Shown: one piece after another, positions 24,488 through 33,500 of the stretch
How the letters are laid out: each line of letters starts with the position of its first letter
How positions within the stretch are numbered: the first letter of the stretch is position 1
Translations under genes and position numbers: made by a program
The notes under the pieces: model-generated
Database searches by the model: none
Seen by the model: the letters and a program-made list of their open reading frames with translations, nothing else
Told to the model about the DNA's origin: nothing
Source: JAVDCA01 sp035764045
GTDB taxonomy: Bacteria > Pseudomonadota > Alphaproteobacteria > Rhizobiales > Xanthobacteraceae
Direction: 5' to 3'
NCBI GenBank assembly: GCA_035764045.1
Contig: DASTZX010000453.1
Span: 15,816 to 79,815, forward strand
Length of the DNA: 64,000 nucleotides

Positions 24488-25363
24488 CTAGCGTCCCAGC
24501 AGTCCGGCCGGCCGCACGGCCAGCGTGAGCAGCAACAATCCGAAGGCGACGGCCGGCGCCCACGACGGCCCGAAGAACGTCGAGGTGAAGCTCTCCACCA
24601 GGCCGAGCAGCATGGCGCCGATCAGCGTCCCGGGCAGGCTGCCCAGCCCGCCGAGGACGCAGATCGCGAACACCCGGCCGATATAGTCGCGGCCGATCGA
24701 GGGCTCGACCGGCTGAATGATGATCAGGCACGCGCCCGCGACCGCGCAGGTCGCGATCGACAGTGCAAAAGCGACCCGTTTGATCTTGACGGGATCGGCG
24801 GCCATCAGCCGCAGGGCCTGCTGATCCTGCGCCACCGCCATGATGGCGCGGCCCAGAAAGGTGCGCCCGACGAACAGCTGCAGCGCCGCCAGCATCAGCA
24901 GCGAGACCACGCAGGGAACCACCATCCGCATCGGCAGCTGAGCCAGCCCGATGCTGTAGGTCTTGTCGACGTAGGACGCGTTGACATAGCGGTAGTCGAC
25001 GCCGAACGCGATGATCAGCGCGACCTCGGTGATGAACAGGATTCCGAAAAAGAATGCGAGCCCGCGCAGCGCCTCCTGGCCGCGCTTCTCGAACGACACG
25101 TAATAGATCTGGTAGATGAACGCGCCGAGCGCGTAGAACGCCGGCAGCGCCAGCAGCCCCACCAGGATGGGATCGATCCCGAAACGCTCGTTCACGATGT
25201 AGGCGATGTAGGAGCCGACGATGATGAACCCGGGATGCGCGATGTTGACGATGTCGAGGATGCCGAACGAAATCGAGATGCCGACCGTCACGGCCGTGTA
25301 GAAGCCCCCGAGCAGGAGCCCCGCGATCAGCGCGTTGACCAGGAGATCAGCCGAATCGAACAT
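24488..25363 (-). CDS. livH: Liv-type ABC transporter permease (LivH family)
   Basis: The 291-residue protein has about eight membrane spans and the LivH blocks ISISFGILDIVNIAHPGFIIVGSYIAY and FLGRAIMAVAQDQQALRLMA near residue 160. GAGGCGGTG stands just before ATG 25363. It heads a leftward operon livH-livM-livG-livF that presumably serves the binding protein at 20550-21809. The 264-base region upstream has no gene and may carry the promoter. Confidence 0.92.
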   Translation of the reverse strand: MFDSADLLVNALIAGLLLGGFYTAVTVGISISFGILDIVNIAHPGFIIVGSYIAYIVNERFGIDPILVGLLALPAFYALGAFIYQIYYVSFEKRGQEALRGLAFFFGILFITEVALIIAFGVDYRYVNASYVDKTYSIGLAQLPMRMVVPCVVSLLMLAALQLFVGRTFLGRAIMAVAQDQQALRLMAADPVKIKRVAFALSIATCAVAGACLIIIQPVEPSIGRDYIGRVFAICVLGGLGSLPGTLIGAMLLGLVESFTSTFFGPSWAPAVAFGLLLLTLAVRPAGLLGR

Positions 25364-25627
25364 CACCGCCTCGACGGCAGTATTCGCATCGGGACGGCGC
25401 GGTGCTCAAGCGCGGCGCTCCGTCGACGCACGCGGCGAACCGCCGCGCGGCCCGCCCCTCCCGCCGTTCAGGATCGTGCGCCGGCGCGGCCACAATCGGC
25501 ATGTGCTCCCCCCACGAGTCGTCAATCTGCGCCCGCATTTCGCGGGCCTGACGCGAGGCCGGCGCCTCGCGCCGAGCGGCTCTGTTGGTGCAGTGTGCAG
25601 GAAGGGCCGTCGGTTGGCTAGCCTCGC
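25364..25627. other. Intergenic region upstream of the second livHMGF operon
   Basis: This 264-base region lies between the leftward cupin gene and the leftward livH gene. It probably contains the cupin terminator and the liv operon promoter. I see no clear hairpin, tRNA or small ORF with a ribosome site. Confidence 0.35.
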
Positions 25628-26077
25628 TCAGGCCGCAGCGGCGTTGCGGACCGACTCCGGGATCTGCAGCGGCTTGTTGGCGCTGGTCAGGAATTCGACC
25701 GTCATGAACACCAGCTCCTTGTCGCCGATGTTCTCCAGGTCGTGCACCTTGTATTCGCCGGCGCCATACGTCTCGTGACGGGTCTCGCCCGGCTGGTAGG
25801 TGTACTCGACCGTCGTGCCGTCCATCAGGTGCTGGCGGCCGCGGCCCCCGGACACTGCTGTCCAGAAATAGTCGAGCACGTGGCGGTGGAATCCGAACCG
25901 CTGGCCGGGCTTGAGACGAATGGTCCATACCCGCACCCGGTCGCTTTCGGAGACGAACTCGCTGCCGACGCAGCCGTTGGGGTTCTGCGCCTCGCGGTCG
26001 AACTCCTGCTGCAGCGCCTTGGGCCACGCGCTCTTGTCGCTGCGAGCGGCCTGCTTGTCGGTCATGGACATCGCCAT
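25628..26077 (-). CDS. Small cupin-fold protein
   Basis: The 149-residue cytoplasmic protein contains a single cupin-like barrel: RVWTIRLKPGQRFGFHRHVLDYFWTAVSGG (HRH motif near residue 63), YTYQPGETRHETYGAGEYKVHDLENIG and FMTVEFLTSANKPL. The paired histidines could bind a divalent metal. GGAGG precedes ATG 26077, one of three closely spaced ATGs. It lies between a transporter operon and a divergent flavin monooxygenase, so a role in catabolism of the same compound is possible but unproven. Confidence 0.8.
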   Translation of the reverse strand: MAMSMTDKQAARSDKSAWPKALQQEFDREAQNPNGCVGSEFVSESDRVRVWTIRLKPGQRFGFHRHVLDYFWTAVSGGRGRQHLMDGTTVEYTYQPGETRHETYGAGEYKVHDLENIGDKELVFMTVEFLTSANKPLQIPESVRNAAAA

Positions 26078-26164
26078 CACGTTCCTCCAGTCATTGTTCG
26101 GTTGATTATATAGGGCATTTCCCGGCGACGGGGATATGCCCGGGCGGGCGGAAAGTAAGAGGTC

Positions 26165-27397
26165 ATGGGACAGGACGACGTGCGGCAGGGCGGCGGGCGG
26201 GGGAGGCGCCGGGCCGTGGTCATCGGCGGCTCGATGAGCGGGCTGCTCGCCGGATTGCAGCTGCGCGAGCACGGCTGGGAGGTGGACATTTTCGAGCGGG
26301 TCGAGACCGAGCTGTCCGGCCGCGGCGCCGGGATCGTGGCCCAGCCCGAGCTGATCGCCATCCTCGAGGCGATGCGGCTCGACACCCGGGACCTCGGCGT
26401 CGAGATCACGACGCGGCAGATCCTCGACGCCAGCGGCCGCCTGGTCGGCCGGCTCGATTGTCCGCAGGTGCTCACCGCCTGGGAGCGGGTCTTTCGCGTG
26501 TTGCGCGCTGCGTTTCCCTCCGAGCGCTATCACCGCGGCATCGGGCTCAAGGGCTTTGCGCAGACCGAATCCTCGGTTGTCGCGCATCTGACCGACGGAC
26601 GCGCCCTCGCGGCCGATCTCATGGTCGGCGCCGATGGCCTGCGCTCGACCGTGCGCCAGGCCTGCCTGCCGGACATCGCGCCGCTCTATGCCGGCTACGT
26701 GGCATGGCGCTCGCTCATCGCCGAAGAGGCGATCCCGGCCGAGCTGTTCGACTACATGACGTTCTGCCTGCCGCCCGGCGAGCAGTTCCTCGGCTATCCG
26801 GTCGCCGGACCCGACAACGACCTCCGGCCCGGGCACCGTCGCTACAATGTGGTGTGGTACCGTCCGGCGGACGAGCACGGCGAGCTGCGCCGCCTGCTCA
26901 CGGACGACCGCGGCGTCACTCACGCGATCTCGATCCCGCCGCCGCTGATCCGCGACGCCGCCATCGCCGACATGCGCGCGGCCGCCGAGCGCCTGATCGC
27001 GCCGGCGCTTCGCGCCATCGTGCCGCTCATGGCCGAGCCGATCCTGCAGCCGATCTACGATATCGAGAGCCCCCGGATGGCGTTCGGCCGGATCGCGATC
27101 ATCGGCGATGCCGCGTTCGTGGCGCGGCCGCACGTGGCGGCCGGCGTTTCGAAGGCTGCCGACGATGCGGTCGCGCTCGCCCTCTCGCTCGAGGCGACCG
27201 AGGACGTGGCCGCCGGGCTGCGCCGCTTCGAGGCGCAGCGCCTGCCGATCAACGGCCGCATCATCGAGCGCGCCCGCCAGCTCGGCGCCTATCTGCAGGC
27301 CACGCAGACCGCCGAGGAGCGCGCCCGCTCGGAACGGCATGGCATTCCCGCCGCCGTGATGGCGGAGACGGCGGTGCTGGATTTCCTTCACGCCTGA
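26165..27397 (+). CDS. FAD-dependent monooxygenase (PHBH-fold), paralog of the 6.5-kb gene
   Basis: The 410-residue protein has VVIGGSMSGLLAGLQLREHGW at about 18-38, GADGLRSTVRQ near 157 and IIGDAAFVARPHVAAGVSKAADDA near 315. Its layout and many motifs (SGRGAGIV, RRYNVVWYR, IPPPLIRDA) match the enzyme at 6533-7759, so both belong to one subfamily of aromatic or N-heterocycle hydroxylases. ATG 26165 is used; GAGG lies close upstream. It is divergent from the cupin gene with 87 bases between. Confidence 0.88.
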   Translation: MGQDDVRQGGGRGRRRAVVIGGSMSGLLAGLQLREHGWEVDIFERVETELSGRGAGIVAQPELIAILEAMRLDTRDLGVEITTRQILDASGRLVGRLDCPQVLTAWERVFRVLRAAFPSERYHRGIGLKGFAQTESSVVAHLTDGRALAADLMVGADGLRSTVRQACLPDIAPLYAGYVAWRSLIAEEAIPAELFDYMTFCLPPGEQFLGYPVAGPDNDLRPGHRRYNVVWYRPADEHGELRRLLTDDRGVTHAISIPPPLIRDAAIADMRAAAERLIAPALRAIVPLMAEPILQPIYDIESPRMAFGRIAIIGDAAFVARPHVAAGVSKAADDAVALALSLEATEDVAAGLRRFEAQRLPINGRIIERARQLGAYLQATQTAEERARSERHGIPAAVMAETAVLDFLHA

Positions 27398-27494
27398 CCG
27401 GCTCGCCCTGCGGCGTTGTGGAACCGGTTGGCCTGTGCGGAAATCGTCGGCCCGGGGCCGGCACAGGCTCGCTGTTTGGTGTAGCATCGGCCCC

Positions 27495-28286
27495 ATGGGT
27501 GAGGGGTCGAGGGCGGCGATTCGGTTGCTCGTGGTCGCGGTATGCTTCGCACCGGCAGCGGCGCATGCAGTCGACGAGATCCAGGTCTACAACGCCGAGA
27601 TTGCCGAACCCGGGCAGTGGACGCTGCAGCAGCACCTGAACTACGCGATCAACGGCCGCAAGGAGCCGGATTTTCCCGGCGGCCTCGTTCCCCACCACGC
27701 GCTCAACGGCACCCCCGAGCTGGCCTGGGGCGTCTATGATTGGTGGGAGATGGGCTGGTACGCGCCGTTCGCGGTCGATCAGGACGGGCGCTTCTTCAGC
27801 GACGGATTCAAGTGGCGCAACCTGTTCGTCACCCCGAAGGCCGCCAAGCGCGAGTTCTTCTACGGCGTGAATTTCGAGCTGAGCTATTCGACACCGCCGT
27901 TCTCGCTCACCAGATACAACATGGAGATCCGCCCGATCATAGGGGTGCGCAAGAACGGTTATGAGCTCATCGTCAATCCTATCGTCGATCTCGGCTTCGG
28001 CCACGACGGTGAGGCCGATTTCGCGCCAGCCGCGCGCTTTGCCCGCAACGTCAAAGGCGATCTATGGGTCGGCGTCGAATACTATTCCGACCTGGGGCAG
28101 ATCGGCAATTTCCTGCCGCTCGCCGAACAGCAGCACAACCTCTACGGCGTGGTCGATTTCAAGCTCGGCCGCTTCGACGTGAATTTCGGGGTGGGGTATG
28201 GCCTCACCGGCGGCTCCGACCGGTGGCTGACCAAGCTGATCATCGGCACCGACCTCAACGATCCGAACATCAAGAACAGGAAGTGA
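27495..28286 (+). CDS. Secreted protein, probable outer-membrane beta-barrel
   Basis: The 263-residue precursor has a signal peptide ending near AAAHAVDE. The mature part alternates polar and hydrophobic residues with many aromatics (DWWEMGWYAPFAV, FFYGVNFELSYS, GVEYYSDLGQIG, FDVNFGVGYGLTGG), as in outer-membrane barrels. Segments resemble proteins annotated loosely as transporters, but I do not recognise a named family. It follows the flavin monooxygenase by 97 bases and might admit the substrate of that enzyme. Function unknown. Confidence 0.65.
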   Translation: MGEGSRAAIRLLVVAVCFAPAAAHAVDEIQVYNAEIAEPGQWTLQQHLNYAINGRKEPDFPGGLVPHHALNGTPELAWGVYDWWEMGWYAPFAVDQDGRFFSDGFKWRNLFVTPKAAKREFFYGVNFELSYSTPPFSLTRYNMEIRPIIGVRKNGYELIVNPIVDLGFGHDGEADFAPAARFARNVKGDLWVGVEYYSDLGQIGNFLPLAEQQHNLYGVVDFKLGRFDVNFGVGYGLTGGSDRWLTKLIIGTDLNDPNIKNRK

Positions 28287-28350
28287 CCGACTGCTCTCTT
28301 GCCCGCGACATAGGCGAGCGAAGCGACGCCGTTCTTCGAGCGGCTATGCG

Positions 28351-28425
28351 CGGGCATCCACGTCTTGCAGCTCCCTATGAGAAAGACGTGGATGGCCGGA
28401 ACGAGCCCGGCCATGACGCTGCCGA
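28351..28425. repeat. Palindromic intergenic element
   Basis: CATCCACGTCTT at 28355-28366 is matched by AAGACGTGGATG at 28383-28394, followed by GGCCGGAACGAGCCCGGCC as a second hairpin. The arrangement recurs in variant form at 45941-46020, which suggests a dispersed family. It separates two converging genes. Confidence 0.6.
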
Positions 28426-28430
28426 GCAAG

Positions 28431-29495
28431 TCACAATCCAAGCAGCTTTTTCGCGTTCAGCCCCGCGATTCCCGCGATCGTCGAGGAATCGAGCCCGGCC
28501 GACACGAGGTGCTCGATCGGCTCGTATTCCGCCATGTCGTAGGGGTAGTCCGTGCCCATCACGATATGGTCGGCGCCGAACGTCTCGATCAGCGCATGCA
28601 GCTGATGCGGCGTGAACACCACGGTGTCGAAATACACTTGGCGCAGATAGTGCGTCGGCGGCTTGGGAAGCCCCGCCTGGCAGTCCGAGCGCGCCCCCCA
28701 GGCATGGTCGATGCGCCCCGCATAGGCTCCGAGATAGCCGCCGCCGTGGACCGCCAGGATCTTCAAGCCCGGATGCCGCTCCAGCACGCCGTCGAAGATG
28801 AGATAGTGCAGCGCAAGCGTGGTCTCGAATGGGTTGCCGATGACGTTATTGAAGTAGAAGCGCGACAGCCGGGCGCCTTCGGTGAAGCCCATCGGGTGCA
28901 GCAGCACGAGCGCGCCGAGCTCCTCGGCCTTCTTCCAGAACGGCGCAAACGCCGGATCGGACAGCTCGCGCCCCGCCACATTGGTGAGGATCTGCACGCC
29001 TTTGAACTTGTGCGTCTTGATGCAGCGCTCGAGCTCCTTGGCGGCCTCGGTGCCGTCCGGCATCGGCACGGTGCCGAGCGCGACGAAGCGGTCGGGCTTG
29101 CCGGCGACGTACTCGGCGATGCCCTCGTTGACCATGCGCGCCGACTGAACCGCGATGTCGAGCGGCACCGTGTAGTAGCACTGGTTCGGCGCACACATGA
29201 CGAGCTGCAGGTCGACCCCCATCGCGTCGAGATCGGCGAGGCGCTCGTCGTAGGCCGTCATGCGCGTCGCCCGATCCGCGTCCTGGCGGATGTTGAGCGC
29301 CTTGGTGTCGGGCGTGGCATAGCGCGCGAGCGGGATGGTCGCGAGATCGAGGTGCGGCTTGACGAACTCGGCCGCGCGCGGAACCGCGATATGGGCGTGC
29401 AGGTCGATCGTGACGCTTTTCGGCCGCGTCGTGCGGCCGGGCTTGCCGGCCGGCCGGGCGGCGGTCGGTGCGTAGCGATTCCAGTCGTTGGCCAT
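28431..29495 (-). CDS. Amidohydrolase family 2 (ACMSD-like) protein
   Basis: The 354-residue protein has the metal-binding DLHAHI near residue 31, LLHPMGF near 205, LAVHGGGYLGAY near 260 and MGTDYPYDM near 310. These are the conserved positions of the ACMSD/resorcylate decarboxylase family, which decarboxylates or hydrolyses aromatic-derived acids using a zinc or manganese ion. ATG 29495 has GAGG five bases upstream; ATG 29504 is an alternative. The surrounding genes are catabolic. The exact substrate is unknown. Confidence 0.85.
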   Translation of the reverse strand: MANDWNRYAPTAARPAGKPGRTTRPKSVTIDLHAHIAVPRAAEFVKPHLDLATIPLARYATPDTKALNIRQDADRATRMTAYDERLADLDAMGVDLQLVMCAPNQCYYTVPLDIAVQSARMVNEGIAEYVAGKPDRFVALGTVPMPDGTEAAKELERCIKTHKFKGVQILTNVAGRELSDPAFAPFWKKAEELGALVLLHPMGFTEGARLSRFYFNNVIGNPFETTLALHYLIFDGVLERHPGLKILAVHGGGYLGAYAGRIDHAWGARSDCQAGLPKPPTHYLRQVYFDTVVFTPHQLHALIETFGADHIVMGTDYPYDMAEYEPIEHLVSAGLDSSTIAGIAGLNAKKLLGL

Positions 29496-29513
29496 GATCC
29501 TCATTCTCCTGGT

Positions 29514-29607
29514 GTCATCGTCCGCGGAAGCGGACGACCCAGTACTCACGGGATAGTCCGGTCGGTACTGGATGCCCCGCTTGCGCGTCGGTTGCGCGGG
29601 GCACGAC
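29514..29607. repeat. Palindromic intergenic element
   Basis: Three nested inverted pairs are visible: GTCCGC/GCGGAC, CCAGTAC/GTACTGG and TGCCCCGC/GCGGGGCA. Such GTCATCGTCC...GGGGCACGAC elements are familiar from Bradyrhizobium-type genomes. It fills the gap between two leftward genes, which are therefore probably separate transcripts or processed here. Confidence 0.6.
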
Positions 29608-29615
29608 CGCGTAAT

Positions 29616-31445
29616 TCATCGTTTGGCTTTTCGTTTCGCCGTCTTGCCCGGCTTCTTCGCCGCTGACTTGGCGGCCGCCCGCGCTGCCGGAATGATCGGC
29701 AGCAGCACATAGTTCGCCCGGCCGCCGCCGAAGTGCAGGGTGGTGGTGCCGCCGAAAACCTCCGGCGGTCGATCGATCGGATCGTCGTGCAGGAACGGCC
29801 CGCAGCCCGTGAGCTCGTTCTTGAAGTTCGACAACCGGCCGCCGCTCGGCCCGCCATATTCGTAGTCCTTGCCGCGGATCGTCAGCGCGACGCGATGGCC
29901 CGCCGGCACCACGATCGAGGTCGGCCAGATCTCGATGTCGAGCTCGACCACCTCGCCCTTCTTGAGCGGCTGCTTCTTGTCGTGGGTGTGATAGGGCCGG
30001 TAGGGCAGCGTGAGCTTGCGATCGAGCTTGCGATGCGAGGCGCGCAGCCAGCCTTGCGCCACCGGGGTATGCGGGTCGATGGCGCCCTGGAAGACCACTT
30101 CCTTCAGGTCAGGCGAGAACACGCGCAGGATCAGGAACAGGTCGGCGTCGCGGGTCGAGGAGGAGACGAAAAGCTTGGCGGCGATCGGGCCGGTGATCTC
30201 CGTCTCCTCGGCCAACGGCGCCGTCATGAAGGTGAGCCCGTCGCCCATGGCGGCGAAGCTCAGCGTCGCCTTGTTGGTGGCGCGCTCCTCTTTCAGCGAT
30301 CCCGCCATCGGATGCAGGTAGAATTTCGTCCACTTCGTCCGCTTGAGCGGCCATTCCTGTTCCGCGCGCTCGACGAATTTTTCGCCTGGATGGCGGACCT
30401 GCAGCAGCACTTTCGGCCGCTTGTCCCAGCCGTTGTCCTTGCCGTGCAGGACATGATCGAAGAACGCGAGCTGCTGCTCCCGGCCATAGTCGGTATAGAA
30501 ATGGGTCCAGTGCTCGATGCCGTGCGCCTCGAGCCACTTCTGCTGCGACGCCGCGCGCGCGAAGCCCTCGAAATTGCCGCGCGGATGCAGGCCCTGGCCG
30601 CCCCAGTTGGCGGCGGAGAACAGCGGCACCGTGACCTTCGACCACACCGGCGAGCGCGCCCGGTGATAGTCGTCGTCGAGCGGGTGATTGCGGATCTCGT
30701 TGCCGAAATCGGCGCGGTTCTTCGCGAGCTCCGCTTCCCCGAGGGTCTGCGGCCCGCACACCAGCTCGCCGTGCACCGGGCTGCGCCTGCCGCGCTCGCC
30801 CGCGCCATACTGCACCGTCTTGACCTGCATGTCGTACCAGTTGGCCCAGAAGGTGGAGAGGATTCCGCCGTGATGGGTCATGTCGCGGTACCAGTCGGCC
30901 GCGCCTTCCCAGATGCAGATCGCGGCGAGGTGCGGCGGCTGCAGCGAGGCGACATGCCACTGGTTGATGCCGTAGTACGAGATGCCGTTGAGCCCGACCT
31001 TGCCGCTGGACCAGGGCTGCGTTCCCGCCCATTCGATGCAGTCGTAGAAATCCTTGGTCTCGCGCGGAGAGAAGTGGTCGATCACGCCCGGCGAGCATCC
31101 GCAGCCGCGTGAATCGACGCGCACGCACGCATAGTCGTGCGGGACCCATTTCTCCGGATCCACCACCTCCCAGTTCTGATAGAGGTTGCTCGATCCCGCC
31201 GTCACGTCCGGGTGCTTGTCCGCCATGCGCTGCCACGCGCTCGGGTACCCCTCCTGGAACGCGAGCCCCTTGGCGTAGGGACCGTAGCTCAGGATCACCG
31301 GGTAGCGGCCCTCGCGCACCGGCCGGAACACATCCGCCTTGAGCACCAGCCCATCGTCCATTTCGATCTCGACGTCCCAATCGATCCGCATGCCGTCGCG
31401 CACTTCCGTGCGCGGCTGATGCGTCGCTTTGGCGGTCGATTCCAT
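29616..31445 (-). CDS. CocE/NonD-family hydrolase (X-Pro dipeptidyl-peptidase-like)
   Basis: The 609-residue protein has an alpha/beta-hydrolase domain with the nucleophile elbow GISYYG near residue 155, RVDSRGCGCSPG upstream of it, and a C-terminal jelly-roll domain (about 380-560) with VPAGHRVALTIRGKDYEY. The tail is very Lys/Ala-rich. Family members hydrolyse esters, acyl amides or X-Pro peptides. No export signal is present. ATG 31445 follows GGAGAG; an upstream ATG at 31466 lacks a ribosome site. The downstream acid or ester product could feed neighbouring dehydrogenases. Confidence 0.88.
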   Translation of the reverse strand: MESTAKATHQPRTEVRDGMRIDWDVEIEMDDGLVLKADVFRPVREGRYPVILSYGPYAKGLAFQEGYPSAWQRMADKHPDVTAGSSNLYQNWEVVDPEKWVPHDYACVRVDSRGCGCSPGVIDHFSPRETKDFYDCIEWAGTQPWSSGKVGLNGISYYGINQWHVASLQPPHLAAICIWEGAADWYRDMTHHGGILSTFWANWYDMQVKTVQYGAGERGRRSPVHGELVCGPQTLGEAELAKNRADFGNEIRNHPLDDDYHRARSPVWSKVTVPLFSAANWGGQGLHPRGNFEGFARAASQQKWLEAHGIEHWTHFYTDYGREQQLAFFDHVLHGKDNGWDKRPKVLLQVRHPGEKFVERAEQEWPLKRTKWTKFYLHPMAGSLKEERATNKATLSFAAMGDGLTFMTAPLAEETEITGPIAAKLFVSSSTRDADLFLILRVFSPDLKEVVFQGAIDPHTPVAQGWLRASHRKLDRKLTLPYRPYHTHDKKQPLKKGEVVELDIEIWPTSIVVPAGHRVALTIRGKDYEYGGPSGGRLSNFKNELTGCGPFLHDDPIDRPPEVFGGTTTLHFGGGRANYVLLPIIPAARAAAKSAAKKPGKTAKRKAKR

Positions 31446-31486
31446 GCGCAACTCTCCGGCCGACATTTGAGCCGCGACGATCCGTC

Positions 31487-32401
31487 TCAGCGCGCCTTGC
31501 GCCGCGGCGGCCCGCGCCGCACGCGCGCGGTCTTCTCGAGCACGGCGCAGACCGCGGCGGTGTCGTGCATGGCGTGTCCGGCGGAGATCGCCTTCTCGTA
31601 CACCGGGACGGTCGCCGAGAAGGTCGGGGTCGGGACGCCGAGCGTGCGCGCGTAGTCGCCGATCACGTCCATGTCCTTCTGCCAGACTTTGATCTTCATC
31701 GTCGCGTCGTCGTAGTCGTTCTTCACCATCATCGGGGCGCGCAGCTCGAACACCCGCGAGTTGCCGGCGCCGATCTTCACGAGATTGAAGATCTGCTGGG
31801 GATCGAGCCCGGCCTTCATGCCGAGCACCATCGCCTCGGCGCTCGCCACGTTGTGGATCGCGACCAGGAGGTTGGCGACGTACTTCATCTTGCTGCCGTT
31901 GCCGAAGGCGCCGAGATCGTGCACCCCGCGGGAGAAGCCGAGAAACATCGGCTTGAGCCGCGCGATCGAGCGGCTATCGCCGCTGGCGTAGATCACGATG
32001 TCCTTGACCGCCGCTTGCGCGCCCGTTCCGCTGACCGGACAGTCGAGCGGGATATGCCCGGCCTTCTTGAGCGCGCGCTCGGCGCGCACCTTGTCATCGA
32101 GCGTGAAGGTGCTGGCCTCGACCACCACGCGAGGGGCGACCTTCGCGCGCACGATCTCGCCGACGACGCTGTCGAGCGCCTTCGGGCTCGGCAGGCTCGT
32201 GATGATGGTCGGCGCGCGGCTTGCGAGCGTCGCGATGTCGGGCGCGATCTCGACGCCGGCTTTGGCGAGCGAGCGGTTGCGCTTGGCATCGACGTCGTAG
32301 CCATGGACGCGCCACCCCGCGGCGGCGAGGTTGCGCGCGAATGCCCCGCCCATGATGCCGAGGCCGATCACGCCGACCGTGCCCTTCTTGCGTCCCGCCA
32401 T
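31487..32401 (-). CDS. Beta-hydroxyacid dehydrogenase (3-hydroxyisobutyrate dehydrogenase family)
   Basis: The 304-residue enzyme has the Rossmann start GVIGLGIMGGAFARNLAAAG near residue 9, the substrate-site DCPVSGTGAQAA near 122 and the catalytic-lysine region GNGSKMKYVANLL near 175. It reduces or oxidises a short beta-hydroxy acid with NAD(P). It is divergent from a second member of the same family at 32566, and the two differ in their glycine loops and tails. It ends 41 bases from the CocE-type gene, in the same direction. Confidence 0.9.
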   Translation of the reverse strand: MAGRKKGTVGVIGLGIMGGAFARNLAAAGWRVHGYDVDAKRNRSLAKAGVEIAPDIATLASRAPTIITSLPSPKALDSVVGEIVRAKVAPRVVVEASTFTLDDKVRAERALKKAGHIPLDCPVSGTGAQAAVKDIVIYASGDSRSIARLKPMFLGFSRGVHDLGAFGNGSKMKYVANLLVAIHNVASAEAMVLGMKAGLDPQQIFNLVKIGAGNSRVFELRAPMMVKNDYDDATMKIKVWQKDMDVIGDYARTLGVPTPTFSATVPVYEKAISAGHAMHDTAAVCAVLEKTARVRRGPPRRKAR

Positions 32402-32565
32402 GTCCCCGCCCTCTATTCCGCCGGCCGTTCGAGATCGGCGATGCTACTAGCACAGGAGATCGTGGGCCGCGCAAGGTGGCTTTCTCTCCCTCCTGGTTTT
32501 CGCCTATCGTGCCCGAAGAGTTGGTCGCCCGGAACGGCCGGTGCGAGCAAGGAGACGGAGAACCC

Positions 32566-33453
32566 ATGCAGATCGGAGTAGCCGGCCTCGGCCGGATGGG
32601 CGCCGCGATGGCGGCGCGGCTGATCGAGGTCGGCCATCAGGTCACGGTGTGGAATCGCTCGGCCGCCAAGGCCAGGTCGCTGGTCGATGGCGGCGCCAAG
32701 CTCGCCGCGAGCCCCGCCGCGCTCGCGAGCGCGGTCGAGACCGTGATCACCTGCCTCACCGATGCCGCCGCGATCGATGAGGTCTATGGCGGCGCGAACG
32801 GGGTGCTCGCCGGCGACCTCAAGGGCAAGCTCGTGATCGAGATGAGCACGGTGCGCCCCGGGGTCGAGGTCGCGCTCGCCGAGAAGGTGCGCGCGAAGGG
32901 CGCCGCGTTCGTCGAATGCCCGGTCGGCGGTTCGACCGGTCCGGCACGCCAAGGCAAGCTGATCGGCCTCATGGGCGCCGAGCCGGCGGACGCCGCGCGC
33001 GCCAAGCCGATCCTCGATCAGCTCTGCCGCCGGCTGGAGCATTGCGGGCCGGTCGGCGCCGGCGAGATCATGAAGTTCACCATCAACATGCCGCTGATGA
33101 TCTACTGGCAGGCGCTCGGCGAGGCGCTCGCCTTGAGCCGGCCGCTCGGCCTCGATCCGGACCGCGTGATGGATCTCCTGTCCGACACATCGGGCGGCCC
33201 CAACGTGTTGAAGGTGCGCGGCGCGACCGTCGCCAAGCAGCTCAAAGGGGCCGACACCGGCCCGGTCACCTTCGACGTCGCGAGCGGCGCGAAGGATCTG
33301 CGCGCCATGCTCGCGGAAGGACGCGCGCAGGGCCTCGAATTGCCGCTCGTCGAACGCTCGCTCGCCTGTTACGAAGAGGCCGCCGGCAGCGGGCTCGCCG
33401 CCGCCGAGGTCTCGTCGGTCTCGGTCTACTGGTCGGGCCGGAAGCCCCGTTGA
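32566..33453 (+). CDS. Beta-hydroxyacid dehydrogenase (tartronate semialdehyde reductase/HIBADH family)
   Basis: The 295-residue enzyme starts QIGVAGLGRMGAAMAARLIEVGH, with EMSTVRPG near residue 95, FVECPVGGSTGPAR near 118 and GAGEIMKFTINMP (catalytic Lys) near 168. GGAGACGGAG precedes ATG 32566. It heads a rightward run with a GlcG-like protein, a MaiA-like GST and a Gfo/Idh/MocA oxidoreductase, all closely spaced. The substrate is a small beta-hydroxy acid not identifiable from sequence. Confidence 0.9.
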   Translation: MQIGVAGLGRMGAAMAARLIEVGHQVTVWNRSAAKARSLVDGGAKLAASPAALASAVETVITCLTDAAAIDEVYGGANGVLAGDLKGKLVIEMSTVRPGVEVALAEKVRAKGAAFVECPVGGSTGPARQGKLIGLMGAEPADAARAKPILDQLCRRLEHCGPVGAGEIMKFTINMPLMIYWQALGEALALSRPLGLDPDRVMDLLSDTSGGPNVLKVRGATVAKQLKGADTGPVTFDVASGAKDLRAMLAEGRAQGLELPLVERSLACYEEAAGSGLAAAEVSSVSVYWSGRKPR

Positions 33454-33500
33454 CCATCGCCATTCGCCCGACTTGTTATGAGTTCTTTCGAGGAGATCCC

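Noticed and set aside
25628..27496. A single 622-residue minus-strand protein starting near 27496
   Set aside because: Only the last 149 residues look like a real cupin protein with its own ribosome site; the rest is antisense to the flavin monooxygenase.
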